This document shows positions 1-9,299 of a stretch of 64,000 nt of DNA, piece after piece. Location of the stretch: positions 58,719 through 122,718 of the forward strand of contig NZ_KB905269.1 of assembly GCF_000378745.1 (NCBI RefSeq), given 5' to 3'. The translations under genes were made by a program, and so were the position numbers. The DNA is from Prevotella amnii DSM 23384 = JCM 14753 (GTDB lineage Bacteria > Bacteroidota > Bacteroidia > Bacteroidales > Bacteroidaceae). The notes below the pieces were generated by a model. It was not told the DNA's origin and searched no databases. It was given only the letters and a program-made list of their open reading frames with translations. The first letter of the stretch is position 1. Every line of letters starts with the position of its first letter.

Positions 1-492
1 AAGATTATCTATATGGATTGTAAAAATCCTAAGGATAAGCGTATAAGTGTTAGCCTGAAGGCTGTGCGTAATGTTGGCGTGGCAGCAGTGTTTTGTGGAG
101 TTGTTATGATGTCTATGTTTCCTTTACACAATAAGTTAAGGATAACAGAGGAGCCCGTAAAGAGTGGTGTTCTTTATAGTTTGTTTGATCAAAGCAAGCC
201 AGAGCAAGTGGTAGAATCTAAGCCTTTAGTGCGTGTTACTGCTAAAAAGCAAAGCAATAATCATTATTGGTCTTTGGTTTTAGCAAGCCATATAACAGAG
301 AGTAATGCTGTAGCCTTTGTGAAAGATATTAATGATGCAGGTTTTAAAGGTGCTAAGGTGTATGACGGCAAGGGAAGTATTAAGGTGCTGTATGGTAATT
401 TTGTTTCAGAGCAAGAGGCTTTTAAGCAGCTTAATAGCTTAAAGGATAATGAGTTTTTTAAGGAGGCTTGGGTTATAGAGGTAGGCAAGTAA
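1..492 (+). CDS. SPOR-domain membrane protein (5' end outside window)
   Basis: One transmembrane segment (about residues 20-37 counted from the ATG at 13) is followed by a linker and a C-terminal SPOR domain from about residue 83, beginning NNHYWSLVLASHI and ending EAWVIEVGK. SPOR domains bind peptidoglycan stripped of stem peptides at division sites. The frame is open through base 1, and relatives in Bacteroidetes usually have a cytoplasmic HU-like part before the membrane segment, so I infer that the ATG at 13 is internal and that the gene starts upstream. The SPOR assignment is from family pattern; the truncation is inference. Confidence 0.75.
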   Translation, partial: KIIYMDCKNPKDKRISVSLKAVRNVGVAAVFCGVVMMSMFPLHNKLRITEEPVKSGVLYSLFDQSKPEQVVESKPLVRVTAKKQSNNHYWSLVLASHITESNAVAFVKDINDAGFKGAKVYDGKGSIKVLYGNFVSEQEAFKQLNSLKDNEFFKEAWVIEVGK

Positions 493-522
493 AACGAGTC
501 TTTATAACGTATAGATATATTT

Positions 523-1062
523 ATGAAGCGTGTAAGGTGTCCTAAGTGCGACAATTTTATTACTTTTGATGAAAGAAAATATACATCAGGTCAGCGGCTT
601 GTGTTCCAATGTCCTGAATGTGGAAAGGAGTTTGGCATTCGTATAGGAATATCTAAGCTGCGTAAAACTCAAAAGGAAGAAGCCCAAAAGCCAAGTGTAG
701 ATGAGGATATTAGCGAGTGTGGCTCTCTTCTTGTCATAGAAAATGATTTTCATTATAAGCAGATAATTCCTTTACACATGGGTAAAAATATTTTAGGACG
801 TTATCAAAAGGGTAACGATATTAATTGTCCGATAGAAACTGTAGACCCAAGTGTAGACTTAACCCATTGCAGTATAACAATATCTCGCACAAAGCAGGGT
901 GCTTTAAAGTATGTTCTTCAAGATGGTCCTTCTTATACAGGGACTTTTGTTGGTAATGATATTCTTGGCGATAGAGAGAAGCGTGTCATAGAGTATGGGA
1001 CTTTGTTTACCATTGGTGCTACAAGCGTTATATTACAATCTCCCGAAAGACAAGCAGAGTAA
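523..1062 (+). CDS. zinc-ribbon and FHA domain protein
   Basis: The first 40 residues carry two CxxC pairs (CPKCDNF and CPECGKEF), a zinc-ribbon pattern. Residues about 75-170 resemble a forkhead-associated domain: the GxxxLGR strand (GKNILGRYQKGND), the S/H region (LTHCSITIS), and a TFVGN segment near the end. FHA domains bind phosphothreonine peptides. The gene follows the SPOR protein by 30 bp on the same strand and may be cotranscribed with it. The partner is unknown, and no Ser/Thr kinase is visible nearby. Confidence 0.75.
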   Translation: MKRVRCPKCDNFITFDERKYTSGQRLVFQCPECGKEFGIRIGISKLRKTQKEEAQKPSVDEDISECGSLLVIENDFHYKQIIPLHMGKNILGRYQKGNDINCPIETVDPSVDLTHCSITISRTKQGALKYVLQDGPSYTGTFVGNDILGDREKRVIEYGTLFTIGATSVILQSPERQAE

Positions 1063-1388
1063 GCGTTTGCTTATAGTGTTTTTATGGGTGTTATTCAGCA
1101 TGTTTAGCATTAAAGAAAGGTATTTTATTTTACAATAGTTTTTGTAATCTTTGAGCTTGGTACTTTTCTTTTTATATAGTTTTATTAGCTTAAAGGTAAG
1201 GTAAGGCATTTTTTTATTTATACTTAAAACATCATTATTTTAAGTAAAGATAGGAACATCAAAAGTATTTTTATTATCTTTGCAGATATAGAACTTTTAA
1301 TGTGATACCTAAATTTTTTAATAATAGCAAATCATATAGGTAATAACAAAAAGAATATATTTGTGTTTAAAAGAAACAAAAGATAGCA
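1063..1388. other. intergenic region upstream of ftsE
   Basis: This AT-rich stretch has no supported gene. It holds the ftsE promoter signature at 1275-1282 and nothing else I can name. Confidence 0.6.
1275..1282 (+). promoter_or_regulatory. -7 element of ftsE promoter
   Basis: TATCTTTG followed by CA matches the Bacteroidetes TAnnTTTG box. It lies about 107 bp upstream of the ftsE ATG. No clear TTTG -33 box is visible. Confidence 0.6.
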
Positions 1389-2114
1389 ATGTTAGTAGAT
1401 TATCGTAAGGTTAATATATATCAAGATGAGCATCTTATCCTTAAAGATGTAGATTTACAAGTAAACGAAGGTGAGTTTATTTATATTATAGGTAAGGTAG
1501 GCTCAGGTAAAAGTTCTTTGCTAAAGACAATATATTGCGAGCTTGACCTTGGGCATGAAGATGTAGAAAAGTCATTTGTATTAGGTGTGGACATAGCCGA
1601 TATAAAGCGCAGCCATATACCGGCATTAAGAAAGCAGATGGGCATAATCTTTCAGGATTTCCAGTTGCTCCATGATCGTACAGTAGCAAAGAATCTTAGG
1701 TTTGTCTTAGGTGCTACAGGCTGGGTAGACAAGGATAAGATAAATAGGCGAATAGAAGAGGTGCTTGCTCAAGTGGGTATGTTGGATAAGAAGAACAAGA
1801 TGCCCAGTGAGCTATCTGGTGGTGAGCAGCAGCGTATAGCCATAGCAAGAGCACTTTTAAACAATCCTAAAATAATTATTGCCGATGAGCCTACAGGCAA
1901 TTTAGATCCGGAAACAGCAAAAAACATAGTGCAGCTTTTGCGAGATACTTGTAAGAATAATACCACTGTAATCATGTCTACTCATAATATTCAGCTTATA
2001 GAACGTTTCCCGGGCATTACATACAGATGTGTAGATGGGGCTTTTATAAGAGAAGATAAAGCAAAGGTAGAGGCAGATGTAGATATGGAACCAATAGAAG
2101 GGAAACCTTTATAG
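1389..2114 (+). CDS. ftsE: cell-division ABC ATPase FtsE
   Basis: This is a 241-residue ABC ATPase with Walker [10 protein letters not shown] (about 36-44), Q-loop in IIFQDFQLL, signature LSGGEQQR, Walker [13 protein letters not shown] and the switch His in MSTHN. The IIFQDFQLL and EPTGNLD wording is typical of FtsE/LolD-type ATPases. FtsE works with the membrane protein FtsX to activate peptidoglycan hydrolases at the division site. No ftsX is adjacent. The aspartokinase gene begins 27 bp downstream, so the two are probably cotranscribed. Confidence 0.85.
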   Translation: MLVDYRKVNIYQDEHLILKDVDLQVNEGEFIYIIGKVGSGKSSLLKTIYCELDLGHEDVEKSFVLGVDIADIKRSHIPALRKQMGIIFQDFQLLHDRTVAKNLRFVLGATGWVDKDKINRRIEEVLAQVGMLDKKNKMPSELSGGEQQRIAIARALLNNPKIIIADEPTGNLDPETAKNIVQLLRDTCKNNTTVIMSTHNIQLIERFPGITYRCVDGAFIREDKAKVEADVDMEPIEGKPL

Positions 2115-2141
2115 TAGAACGAGTATAAATAGAAGAAGCGT

Positions 2142-3473
2142 ATGAAGGTAATGAAGTTTGGTGGTACCTCAGTGGGAACACCTGAGAGAATGAAAAATGT
2201 AGCCACTTTAATAACTAAATCTGGTGAACCTACTTTTGTAGTGCTTTCTGCCATGAGTGGTACTACAAATACTCTTATAGAGATAGCTGACTATTTATAT
2301 AAGAAAAATCCAGAGGCAGCAAATGAAATTATTAACAGCTTAGAAAGAAAATATATAGACCATCTTGATGAGCTTTATTCCACAGAAAAGTATAAATCGA
2401 AGACTAAAGAGCTTATCATAGATGAGTTTAACTATATACGATCTTTTACAAAAGACTTGTTTACCTCTTTTGAGCAAAAGGCTATTGTAGCACAAGGAGA
2501 ATATCTTTCTACCAATATGGTGGTAAACTATCTTAAGGAGCAGGGCATAGAAGCTACACTTTTAAATGCTTTAGACTTTATGCGTACAGATAAGAACGAT
2601 GAGCCTGACATTCATTTTATCAGGGAACATCTGACATCTATATTAGAAAAGCATAAAGGTCAGCAGATTTATATAACACAGGGCTTTGTGTGTAAGAATG
2701 CGTATAACGAAATAGATAATCTACAACGTGGAGGGTCTGACTATACTGCGTCGCTTGTGGGAGCAGCTATTTATGCCGACGAGGTGCAGATATGGACAGA
2801 TATAGACGGTATGCATAATAACGATCCTCGAGTGGTAGAGCATACAGATGCTGTGCGCCAGCTATATTTTGAGGAAGCCTCAGAGCTTGCTTACTTTGGT
2901 GCTAAGATCTTACACCCCACTTGTATACAGCCAGCTAAGCAGGCAAATATCCCTGTTCGTTTAAAAAACACTATGGAGCCAGAGGCTGAAGGAACTATTA
3001 TTAATAACACTTTGGTAAGGGATAAGATAAAAGCCATTGCTGCAAAAGATAATATCATAGCCATTAAGATAAAGTCGAGCAGAATGTTAGGAGCATCAGG
3101 CTTTTTACGTAAAGTGTTCGAAATCTTTGAAAGCTATCAAACTCCTATAGATATGTTAGCTACCAGTGAAGTGGGCTTGTCTATGACAATAGAGAATAAT
3201 GCTCATCTATCGGAAATAGTAGATGAGCTGAAGAAGTATGGCACTGTTACTTTAGATCATGATATGTGTATAGTTTGTGTGGTAGGCGATCTTAATTGTA
3301 ATAATCTTAGCTTTAAGGCTTTAGCCACAGCAGCTTTAAAAAACATTCCTGTAAGAATGATAAGTTATGGCGGAAGCAATTATAATATATCTTTCCTTAT
3401 TAAGGAGGAAGATAAGAAGAAGGCTTTACAATCTCTTTCAGACGAGTTGTTTTATTCCTCAAGCATAAGCTAA
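2142..3473 (+). CDS. lysC: aspartokinase
   Basis: At 443 residues this has the monofunctional aspartokinase length. The N-terminus MKVMKFGGTSVGTPERM is the canonical nucleotide-binding KFGGTS motif; RGGSDYTASL and WTDIDGM mark the amino-acid kinase core; the C-terminal 140 residues form tandem ACT domains (GFLRKVFEIFESY; ISYGGSNYNISFLI) for allosteric control by lysine or threonine. It catalyses the first step from aspartate to lysine/diaminopimelate, threonine and methionine. There is no fused homoserine dehydrogenase. Confidence 0.92.
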   Translation: MKVMKFGGTSVGTPERMKNVATLITKSGEPTFVVLSAMSGTTNTLIEIADYLYKKNPEAANEIINSLERKYIDHLDELYSTEKYKSKTKELIIDEFNYIRSFTKDLFTSFEQKAIVAQGEYLSTNMVVNYLKEQGIEATLLNALDFMRTDKNDEPDIHFIREHLTSILEKHKGQQIYITQGFVCKNAYNEIDNLQRGGSDYTASLVGAAIYADEVQIWTDIDGMHNNDPRVVEHTDAVRQLYFEEASELAYFGAKILHPTCIQPAKQANIPVRLKNTMEPEAEGTIINNTLVRDKIKAIAAKDNIIAIKIKSSRMLGASGFLRKVFEIFESYQTPIDMLATSEVGLSMTIENNAHLSEIVDELKKYGTVTLDHDMCIVCVVGDLNCNNLSFKALATAALKNIPVRMISYGGSNYNISFLIKEEDKKKALQSLSDELFYSSSIS

Positions 3474-3561
3474 AATGATAAGGCAGGGGCTTTGTGGCTG
3501 ATGTTGATGTGGTAGAAAGAATGTGTGTTAAGATAATGAAAGAGTTGGTGTAAATAAAGTT

Positions 3562-3569
3562 TACCTTTG
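3562..3569 (+). promoter_or_regulatory. -7 element before glycosyltransferase gene
   Basis: TACCTTTG followed by C fits TAnnTTTG. It lies 54 bp upstream of the ATG at 3624. A TTG at 3545-3547 is closer than the usual -33 spacing. Confidence 0.55.
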
Positions 3570-3623
3570 CTTGTCATTAAGTATATATAAGAGTTTGGTT
3601 ATTTGAACGATATTTTATAAAAG

Positions 3624-4796
3624 ATGTTGAATGTAGATATTCTAACTATTATAGTGTCTGTGGTTGTTCTTTTTTTAGCCTTGCTGACACCTTTTATAAA
3701 CCCATTTTTTAGGAGAGTTAGTAATAAAAGGTTATCTAAAGACGAGAATAAAGCTAAGGGCTTAGCTTTAGAAGCTCAAGAGCTTTTACCCCCTATTTCT
3801 GTTTTACTTACCCCTACGGATAATGCAGAGGTGCTATTACGTAATCTTCCTTTGTATCTTAATCAGGATTATCCGGGCAAGTTTCAAGTTGTCGTTGTTG
3901 TGCAAGAGAAAGATAAAGAGACAGAAGATGTCTTAAAGCAGTTTGCTTGTGAAAATCTTTATATTACTTTTGTCCCTAATTCTTCACGCTATATGAGCAG
4001 GAAAAAACTTGCTATCACCTTAGGTGTTAAGGCAGCAAAGCATAACTGGATAGCTATGGTAGATGTTTCTTGTAAGCCTATGTCTGAAGAGTGGTTAAGG
4101 GAGCTTGCAGGCGGCATTACAGATGCTACAGACCTTGTGGTGGGCAATACTGAGTATGAAGAAAGTACAGCCGACTTTTTACGTTTTGAACGGCTTTATA
4201 CAGCCCAATATCTCCAACGTGAATATGCTTTTTCTACACCTTATCGCTGTGAAGATAGTGCTTTGTTGTTTAAGAAAGATATGTTTTTGAGGAATGAAGG
4301 CTTTAGAGGAAACTTGAAATATCTTCGTGGAGAGTTCGATTTTCTGGTTAATAAATTTGCTATAAAAGGCAACCTTTCTTTTGTAAACAGTGAGGAAGGC
4401 ACCTTAACAGAGCCTACACCAACAGAGAAGAGCTATCGTGATAAGCACCTTTTCTATATAGAAGATAGAAAGCATTTAGCAAGAAGTATAAGCCATAGGA
4501 TATGGTTTAATATAGACCAATGGGCATTATACCTTAATTATATAGCTATTATAGCTGCTGGAATATTAGGTTGGCTTACAAACAGTAAGATAATCTTAGG
4601 AGCTGTTTTCTTATCACTTCTTATAACAATTATCTTGCGCTGTGTGATATTTAATAAAAGAAGTAAGTCGTTAGGGGTAATAATACCTGTGTGGAAGGTT
4701 ATTCCTTATGAAATAATAATGGTATGGCACAAGCTAAAAGTTATCATTATGTATCGCCGTGCTAATAAATATGATTTCATCTCACATAAGCTATGA
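3624..4796 (+). CDS. membrane-bound family 2 glycosyltransferase
   Basis: An N-terminal transmembrane helix (about 6-28) precedes a GT-A domain: PPISVLLTPTDNAEVLLRNLPLYLNQDYPG, then a DxS acidic motif (AMVDVSCKP) near residue 153. Two membrane helices follow at about 305-350. The fold suggests transfer of a sugar from a nucleotide donor to a lipid or envelope glycan; the acceptor cannot be read from the sequence. The stop overlaps the next start by 4 bp (ATGA), so the two genes are translationally coupled. Confidence 0.8.
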   Translation: MLNVDILTIIVSVVVLFLALLTPFINPFFRRVSNKRLSKDENKAKGLALEAQELLPPISVLLTPTDNAEVLLRNLPLYLNQDYPGKFQVVVVVQEKDKETEDVLKQFACENLYITFVPNSSRYMSRKKLAITLGVKAAKHNWIAMVDVSCKPMSEEWLRELAGGITDATDLVVGNTEYEESTADFLRFERLYTAQYLQREYAFSTPYRCEDSALLFKKDMFLRNEGFRGNLKYLRGEFDFLVNKFAIKGNLSFVNSEEGTLTEPTPTEKSYRDKHLFYIEDRKHLARSISHRIWFNIDQWALYLNYIAIIAAGILGWLTNSKIILGAVFLSLLITIILRCVIFNKRSKSLGVIIPVWKVIPYEIIMVWHKLKVIIMYRRANKYDFISHKL

Positions 4797-5950
4797 TGAA
4801 AGTTTTACATTACGTTGAGAATATGAAACAGTTAGACCTTAGGTCGGACTGTATAAAAACATTGATAGAAGGTGAGAAGGAATATGTCGATATAGCTCTG
4901 GCAAAGGATTATACAGAGTTTGTAAAAATATTAGCAGAGCTAAGCCCTGACATTGTTCATATACATTCTTGTTGGGATAAAACCACCTGTCGTTGTGCTA
5001 AAATAGCGTCAAAGAAAAATATCCCTATTGCCTTATCTTCTTATTGGAGCCTAAACTCTTTTGAAAGAAAGAAAGAGCAGCCAAAAGCAAAACTGTTAAA
5101 ATCGTATTTATATCTTGTTCCTTTAATAAAGAAGATAGATACTTTTGTTATTGATGATGAGCAGGAAAAGGAAGCTATTATAAGAAAAGGTTGGAGCAAG
5201 AGGATAGGGGTCATTAAGTCGAGCATACTAAATAGCGATATAAAAGCAGAGGAGACGGCAGAAGCGACTATTGTTTTTTATAAGAAAATAATCGACTCTG
5301 TATACCAGTTTGCAATGTCAGAGCAGGAAAAGGACGCCGTAAAAAGCTTATTGACAGCAGGATTATATAAAGAGCATTATAACAACCCGTTACCCGTTAA
5401 TCAAACTCTTAATTTGCGAAGTCTTAATAACGAGCAGTGGAAACGTATTTTTCTTTATGCAGACGATGAGGGCGTTAGAGATATTATAGACTATAGCATA
5501 CAACGTTTGCAAATAGCTGCCCCTGTTATAGATACGCAAAGCATAACAAGGTTTCCACTGTTAAAGCCAAAAAGCACACTAACCATAGAAGAATATAGAG
5601 GCAAACATAGTAAGAAGTTATATAAAAAGCTCTTTAAAGAAGAAGACTTATCTTGTGATACTATGTTAAAAGACATTGTTATAGCTTGTTATTATATGAA
5701 GCTGCTTTATAAGAAAAAGACTATGAGCTTAAAGCATTTGTGCGACTTACATATCCTTTTAAAATATAACGATTATGATGAGGACCGCTTAAAAGAACTA
5801 CTTAAAAAAGCACATCTGTATAAGTTTACGTGCTGCATGATTAAAGTTTTACAGCAGTTTACCCAGCTTGAAGAAGGATTTATGCCTTTACCTACACTCG
5901 ATAATAGGACAACAAGGCAGATAGATAAAATATTTAATAAGCGAAAATAA
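4793..5950 (+). CDS. glycosyltransferase-4-like N-terminal domain protein
   Basis: The first 150 residues look like the acceptor half of a GT-B glycosyltransferase (MKVLHYVENM; SPDIVHIHSCWDKTTCRCAKIA; IPIALSSYWSL). The rest is a Lys- and Leu-rich helical region that does not show the donor-binding EAFG-type motif of an active GT-B enzyme. I therefore call it GT4-like without claiming catalysis. It overlaps the preceding glycosyltransferase by 4 bp and is followed by fbp after 25 bp; it may be a partner of that transferase. Confidence 0.6.
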   Translation: MMKVLHYVENMKQLDLRSDCIKTLIEGEKEYVDIALAKDYTEFVKILAELSPDIVHIHSCWDKTTCRCAKIASKKNIPIALSSYWSLNSFERKKEQPKAKLLKSYLYLVPLIKKIDTFVIDDEQEKEAIIRKGWSKRIGVIKSSILNSDIKAEETAEATIVFYKKIIDSVYQFAMSEQEKDAVKSLLTAGLYKEHYNNPLPVNQTLNLRSLNNEQWKRIFLYADDEGVRDIIDYSIQRLQIAAPVIDTQSITRFPLLKPKSTLTIEEYRGKHSKKLYKKLFKEEDLSCDTMLKDIVIACYYMKLLYKKKTMSLKHLCDLHILLKYNDYDEDRLKELLKKAHLYKFTCCMIKVLQQFTQLEEGFMPLPTLDNRTTRQIDKIFNKRK

Positions 5951-5975
5951 ATATAATTATATAATAACGATTATT

Positions 5976-7991
5976 ATGACAAATAAATTATACGATTTAC
6001 AAAAAGATGAGAAGTATTTGCAACTTCTCTCTCAAACCTTTCCTACTATTGCCGATGCTGCAACAGAGATAATCAATTTAGAGGCTATTATGAATTTGCC
6101 TAAGGGTACCGAACATTTCCTTGCAGATATTCATGGCGAATATGAGGCTTTTCAGCATGTATTGAAAAACGCCTCTGGTAATGTTAAAAGAAAGGTAAAT
6201 GAGCTTTTTGGAGATACTTTGCGCACATCTGAGAAGAAAGATTTGTGTACGCTTATCTATTACCCAGAGCAGAAATTAGAGCTTGTTAAAAAAGAGGAAA
6301 AGGATATTAACGACTGGTATCACATTACTATATACCGCTTAGTGGAAGTTTGTCGTGATGTATCAAGTAAGTATACAAGGTCTAAAGTGCGTAAAACACT
6401 GCCCATAGATTTTGCTTACATCATACAGGAACTGCTTCATGAAAACTCCGATGATAAGGATAAGACCGATTATATCAGTGCCATTATCTCTACTATTATT
6501 ACTACGGGGCGTGCTGACGATTTCATTACTGCCATCTGTAAGGTTATACAGCGTTTAGTAATAGACCAGCTACATATATTGGGAGATGTTTACGACCGTG
6601 GACCAGGGGCACATATTGTAATGGATACATTAAAGAATTATCATAACTGGGACATTACATGGGGTAATCACGATGTCTTATGGATGGGGGCAGCAGCAGG
6701 TAACGCTGCCTGTATATGTAATGTAATACGTATAGCTCTGCGCTATGCTAACATGAGCACCATAGAAGATGGGTATGGCATTAACTTAATACATTTAGCT
6801 ACCTTCGCTATGGACACATATAGCGACGACCCTTGTAAGGAATTTTATCCGAAAATCCTTGTAGAGGATAAGATAGATGAGCGTAATAAAACGTTGTTGG
6901 CACAAATGCATAAGGCTATTAGTATATTGCAATTTAAGATAGAATCGCAGCTCTTTGAGCGTTACCCCTTATGGAAAATGCAAGATAGAGAACTTTTAAA
7001 GCATATAGATTATAAAAAAGGCACTATCACCATAGAGGGGCATGTATATGATATGCGCTCATGCCACTTCCCTACTATAGACCCTAAAAAACCGAATGCG
7101 TTAACCTCAGAGGAACAAGCTCTTATAGATAAGTTGCAGCAGTCTTTTACAACGAGTGAGAGATTGCAAGAACATATACGCCAGCTGTTATTACATGGGC
7201 GTATGTATCGCATTATTAACAACAACCTTCTCTATCATGCTTCTATACCACTGACAAAAGAAGGAGAGCTTAAAGAGGTAGAGATCTATCCCGGACTAAA
7301 AGCTAAAGGCAGAGAGCTTCTTCATCATATAGGGGTTATAGTGCGTCGCGCTTTTCAGAAAGGGACAGAAAACGATGAAGGTATAGACCCACAATATGCT
7401 ATCGACTTTTTTCTGTACCTATGGTGTGGAGCCGATAGCCCGCTTTTCGATAAGGCAAAGATGGCTACCTTTGAGCGTTATTTTATAGAAGATAAGGCCA
7501 CGCATAAAGAGCCTAAAGGAGCTTATTTCACAATGCGCGATAAAGAGGAAATAGCCGATATGATCTTAGACGAATTTGATGTGCCTAAGCCAAACAGACA
7601 TATTATAAACGGTCATGTGCCTGTGCATGTAGCAAAAGGCGAAAATCCTATTAAGGCAGGAGGAAAGCTCATGGTTATAGACGGAGGATTGTCTGAGGCT
7701 TATCATAAGGAAACGGGCATTGCAGGATATACCCTTGTGTTCCATTCGAGGGGGTTTCAGTTAGTGCAGCACGAGCCTTTTACCTCGGCAGAAGATGCTA
7801 TTAAGCGAGGTACCGACATTGTGAGTACCACACAGATAGTGGAAATGAATCAGCGGCGTATCCGTGTAGCTGATACCGATAAGGGAGCAGAACTTCGTAT
7901 GCAGATAAACGCCTTAAAAGAGCTATTGTACGCTTATCGTACAGGCTTCATTGCAGAGAAAGAACGTAGAAATCCGCCTAAGAAATATTAG
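5976..7991 (+). CDS. fbp: class III fructose-1,6-bisphosphatase
   Basis: This 671-residue protein has the length and motifs of the class III FBPase found in Firmicutes and Bacteroidetes. The metallophosphatase signatures are FLADIHGEYEAF (about 48-59), LGDVYDRGPGAH (about 203-214) and TWGNHDVLWMG. A C-terminal NGHVPVHVAKGENPIKAGGK segment contributes to the active site. It dephosphorylates fructose-1,6-bisphosphate in gluconeogenesis. It is probably transcribed with the two glycosyltransferase-type genes upstream. Class II aldolase, the preceding step, is encoded at 40.3 kb. Confidence 0.93.
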   Translation: MTNKLYDLQKDEKYLQLLSQTFPTIADAATEIINLEAIMNLPKGTEHFLADIHGEYEAFQHVLKNASGNVKRKVNELFGDTLRTSEKKDLCTLIYYPEQKLELVKKEEKDINDWYHITIYRLVEVCRDVSSKYTRSKVRKTLPIDFAYIIQELLHENSDDKDKTDYISAIISTIITTGRADDFITAICKVIQRLVIDQLHILGDVYDRGPGAHIVMDTLKNYHNWDITWGNHDVLWMGAAAGNAACICNVIRIALRYANMSTIEDGYGINLIHLATFAMDTYSDDPCKEFYPKILVEDKIDERNKTLLAQMHKAISILQFKIESQLFERYPLWKMQDRELLKHIDYKKGTITIEGHVYDMRSCHFPTIDPKKPNALTSEEQALIDKLQQSFTTSERLQEHIRQLLLHGRMYRIINNNLLYHASIPLTKEGELKEVEIYPGLKAKGRELLHHIGVIVRRAFQKGTENDEGIDPQYAIDFFLYLWCGADSPLFDKAKMATFERYFIEDKATHKEPKGAYFTMRDKEEIADMILDEFDVPKPNRHIINGHVPVHVAKGENPIKAGGKLMVIDGGLSEAYHKETGIAGYTLVFHSRGFQLVQHEPFTSAEDAIKRGTDIVSTTQIVEMNQRRIRVADTDKGAELRMQINALKELLYAYRTGFIAEKERRNPPKKY

Positions 7992-8089
7992 CCACTTTCT
8001 GCTTGAGGATATATATGTTCTTATATAAGAAGATTTGCTTTTACGAAGATAAAAAATATATAAAAAAGTTTTATATAAGAAAAAATATA

Positions 8090-8097
8090 TATCTTTG
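8090..8097 (+). promoter_or_regulatory. -7 element before beta-barrel gene
   Basis: TATCTTTG followed by CAG, 51 bp before the ATG at 8149, matches the Bacteroidetes -7 box. Confidence 0.65.
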
Positions 8098-8148
8098 CAG
8101 CAGAGAATAGGAATTATATATTTATAAAATTACAAGAAAAAGATTATT

Positions 8149-8922
8149 ATGAAAAAAAGATTATTTTTATTTTTTGCTATGAGCTTATTATGCTATACAG
8201 GGTTAAAGGCTCAAGGCGAGGATTTTAAACGTGGCGTTTTTGATAGAGTAGGAGTGCAGGTAAGTGCAGGTACAGAGGGTATAGGCTTTTCTGTAGCAAG
8301 TAATTATAAGAGCGTCTTAGAGCTTAGTCTTGGAGTAAACATAATACCGGGTATAAAAATAAGTAATAATTTTGATGTTGATAATACTGTTTCAGTAAAT
8401 GATAAGAAATATACCTTTAGCAAAGGGGTAGAGGGAAAGATAGATTTTAAGCGTACTACCTTCGATCTTAAAGCCAATTATTATCCTTTTGGTGGAAATA
8501 GCTTGTTTTTTGTTGCAGCAGGTTTCTCTTTTGGTGGTGCTACTATAGCAGAGTTCACCGGGCATAGCGACGAGGTGAAAGAGCAAATAGCAAGCCACCC
8601 AGAGTTAGAAGGCAAGGTAGGTATAGAGCTTGGGAAAAACAAGATAAGTATTGATAATAATGGCGATGTTAAAGGCGAATTGCGTGTAAATAGCTTCCGT
8701 CCTTATTTAGGTTTAGGTTTTGGGCGTGCCATTCCAAAGCACAGAGTAGGTGTTCGCTTTGAATTAGGCTGCCAGTTTATGGGCAAGCTAAAGGTTTACC
8801 AGAACGGCTCTGAGCTTAATATTGACGATTTGTCAAAAGATACTAAGGAGGTATCTAATATAGTAGATAAGTTAAAGTTTTATCCAGTTTTAAAGTTGGG
8901 CGTAACTACTCGCATTCTTTAA
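8149..8922 (+). CDS. predicted outer-membrane beta-barrel protein
   Basis: The 257-residue product begins with a signal peptide (KKRLFLFFAMSLLCYTGLKAQ), cleaved probably after the Ala of LKA-Q. Alternating hydrophobic and polar strands rich in Gly and aromatic residues follow (VGVQVSAGTEGIGFSVA; LFFVAAGFSFGG; FRPYLGLGFGRAI; HRVGVRFELGCQF), as in small outer-membrane barrels. I do not recognise a characterised family. It has its own promoter and a strong hairpin downstream, so it is probably monocistronic. Confidence 0.65.
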   Translation: MKKRLFLFFAMSLLCYTGLKAQGEDFKRGVFDRVGVQVSAGTEGIGFSVASNYKSVLELSLGVNIIPGIKISNNFDVDNTVSVNDKKYTFSKGVEGKIDFKRTTFDLKANYYPFGGNSLFFVAAGFSFGGATIAEFTGHSDEVKEQIASHPELEGKVGIELGKNKISIDNNGDVKGELRVNSFRPYLGLGFGRAIPKHRVGVRFELGCQFMGKLKVYQNGSELNIDDLSKDTKEVSNIVDKLKFYPVLKLGVTTRIL

Positions 8923-8993
8923 GCGTGATGGTTTGAATAGCCTTATAACTATTTGCTATACAAAGAGTTATAAAAGGTCATCTTTTGGTGAGT

Positions 8994-9030
8994 AAAACAT
9001 CATCTTTTCCTTGTGAAAAGGTGATGTTTT
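8994..9030 (+). terminator. terminator-like hairpin built from a dispersed repeat
   Basis: AAAACATCATCTTTT (8994-9008) pairs with AAAAGGTGATGTTTT (9016-9030) with one mismatch that becomes a wobble pair. A T-rich tail follows, so it can end transcription of the beta-barrel gene. The arms match the repeats at 39093-39174. Confidence 0.6.
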
Positions 9031-9229
9031 TTATAGCAAAAGTTGATGTTTAGTAATAGTAAAGATTATCAAGGGGTTTTTTATAGTTTTTTCTTAGTGT
9101 TTTAATTCTGCCGTGAGGTATATGAAACTTTCATTTTGCACACATTTAAGCAAAGCGTGCAAGTATTTGTGTAAATTGTATAATTAAAAAATATATTACA
9201 TAAATAAGTTTACTTTTAGTCCTAAAAGG

Positions 9230-9260
9230 TTGCTTACTATAGGTATTTTGTTTAACTTTG
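9230..9260 (+). promoter_or_regulatory. ilvE promoter
   Basis: TTG at 9230-9232, a 20-bp spacer, then TAACTTTG at 9253-9260 match the Bacteroidetes consensus. The ATG lies 39 bp further on. Confidence 0.7.
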
Positions 9261-9299
9261 TCTTAAACTATTTAAAAGGTATTAAAACGCGATTTTTTT

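Larger units (their letters stand above)
8923..9299. other. intergenic region with hairpin and ilvE promoter
   Basis: It holds a hairpin at 8994-9030 made of repeat units also seen at 39.1 kb, a further partial unit at 9038-9052, and the ilvE promoter at 9230-9260. No gene is supported. Confidence 0.6.

Noticed and set aside
8994..9052. Possible CRISPR or riboswitch from repeated AAAACATC/GATGTTTT units
   Set aside because: Copies are few, irregularly spaced and in both orientations; hairpin/repeat-family behaviour explains them better.
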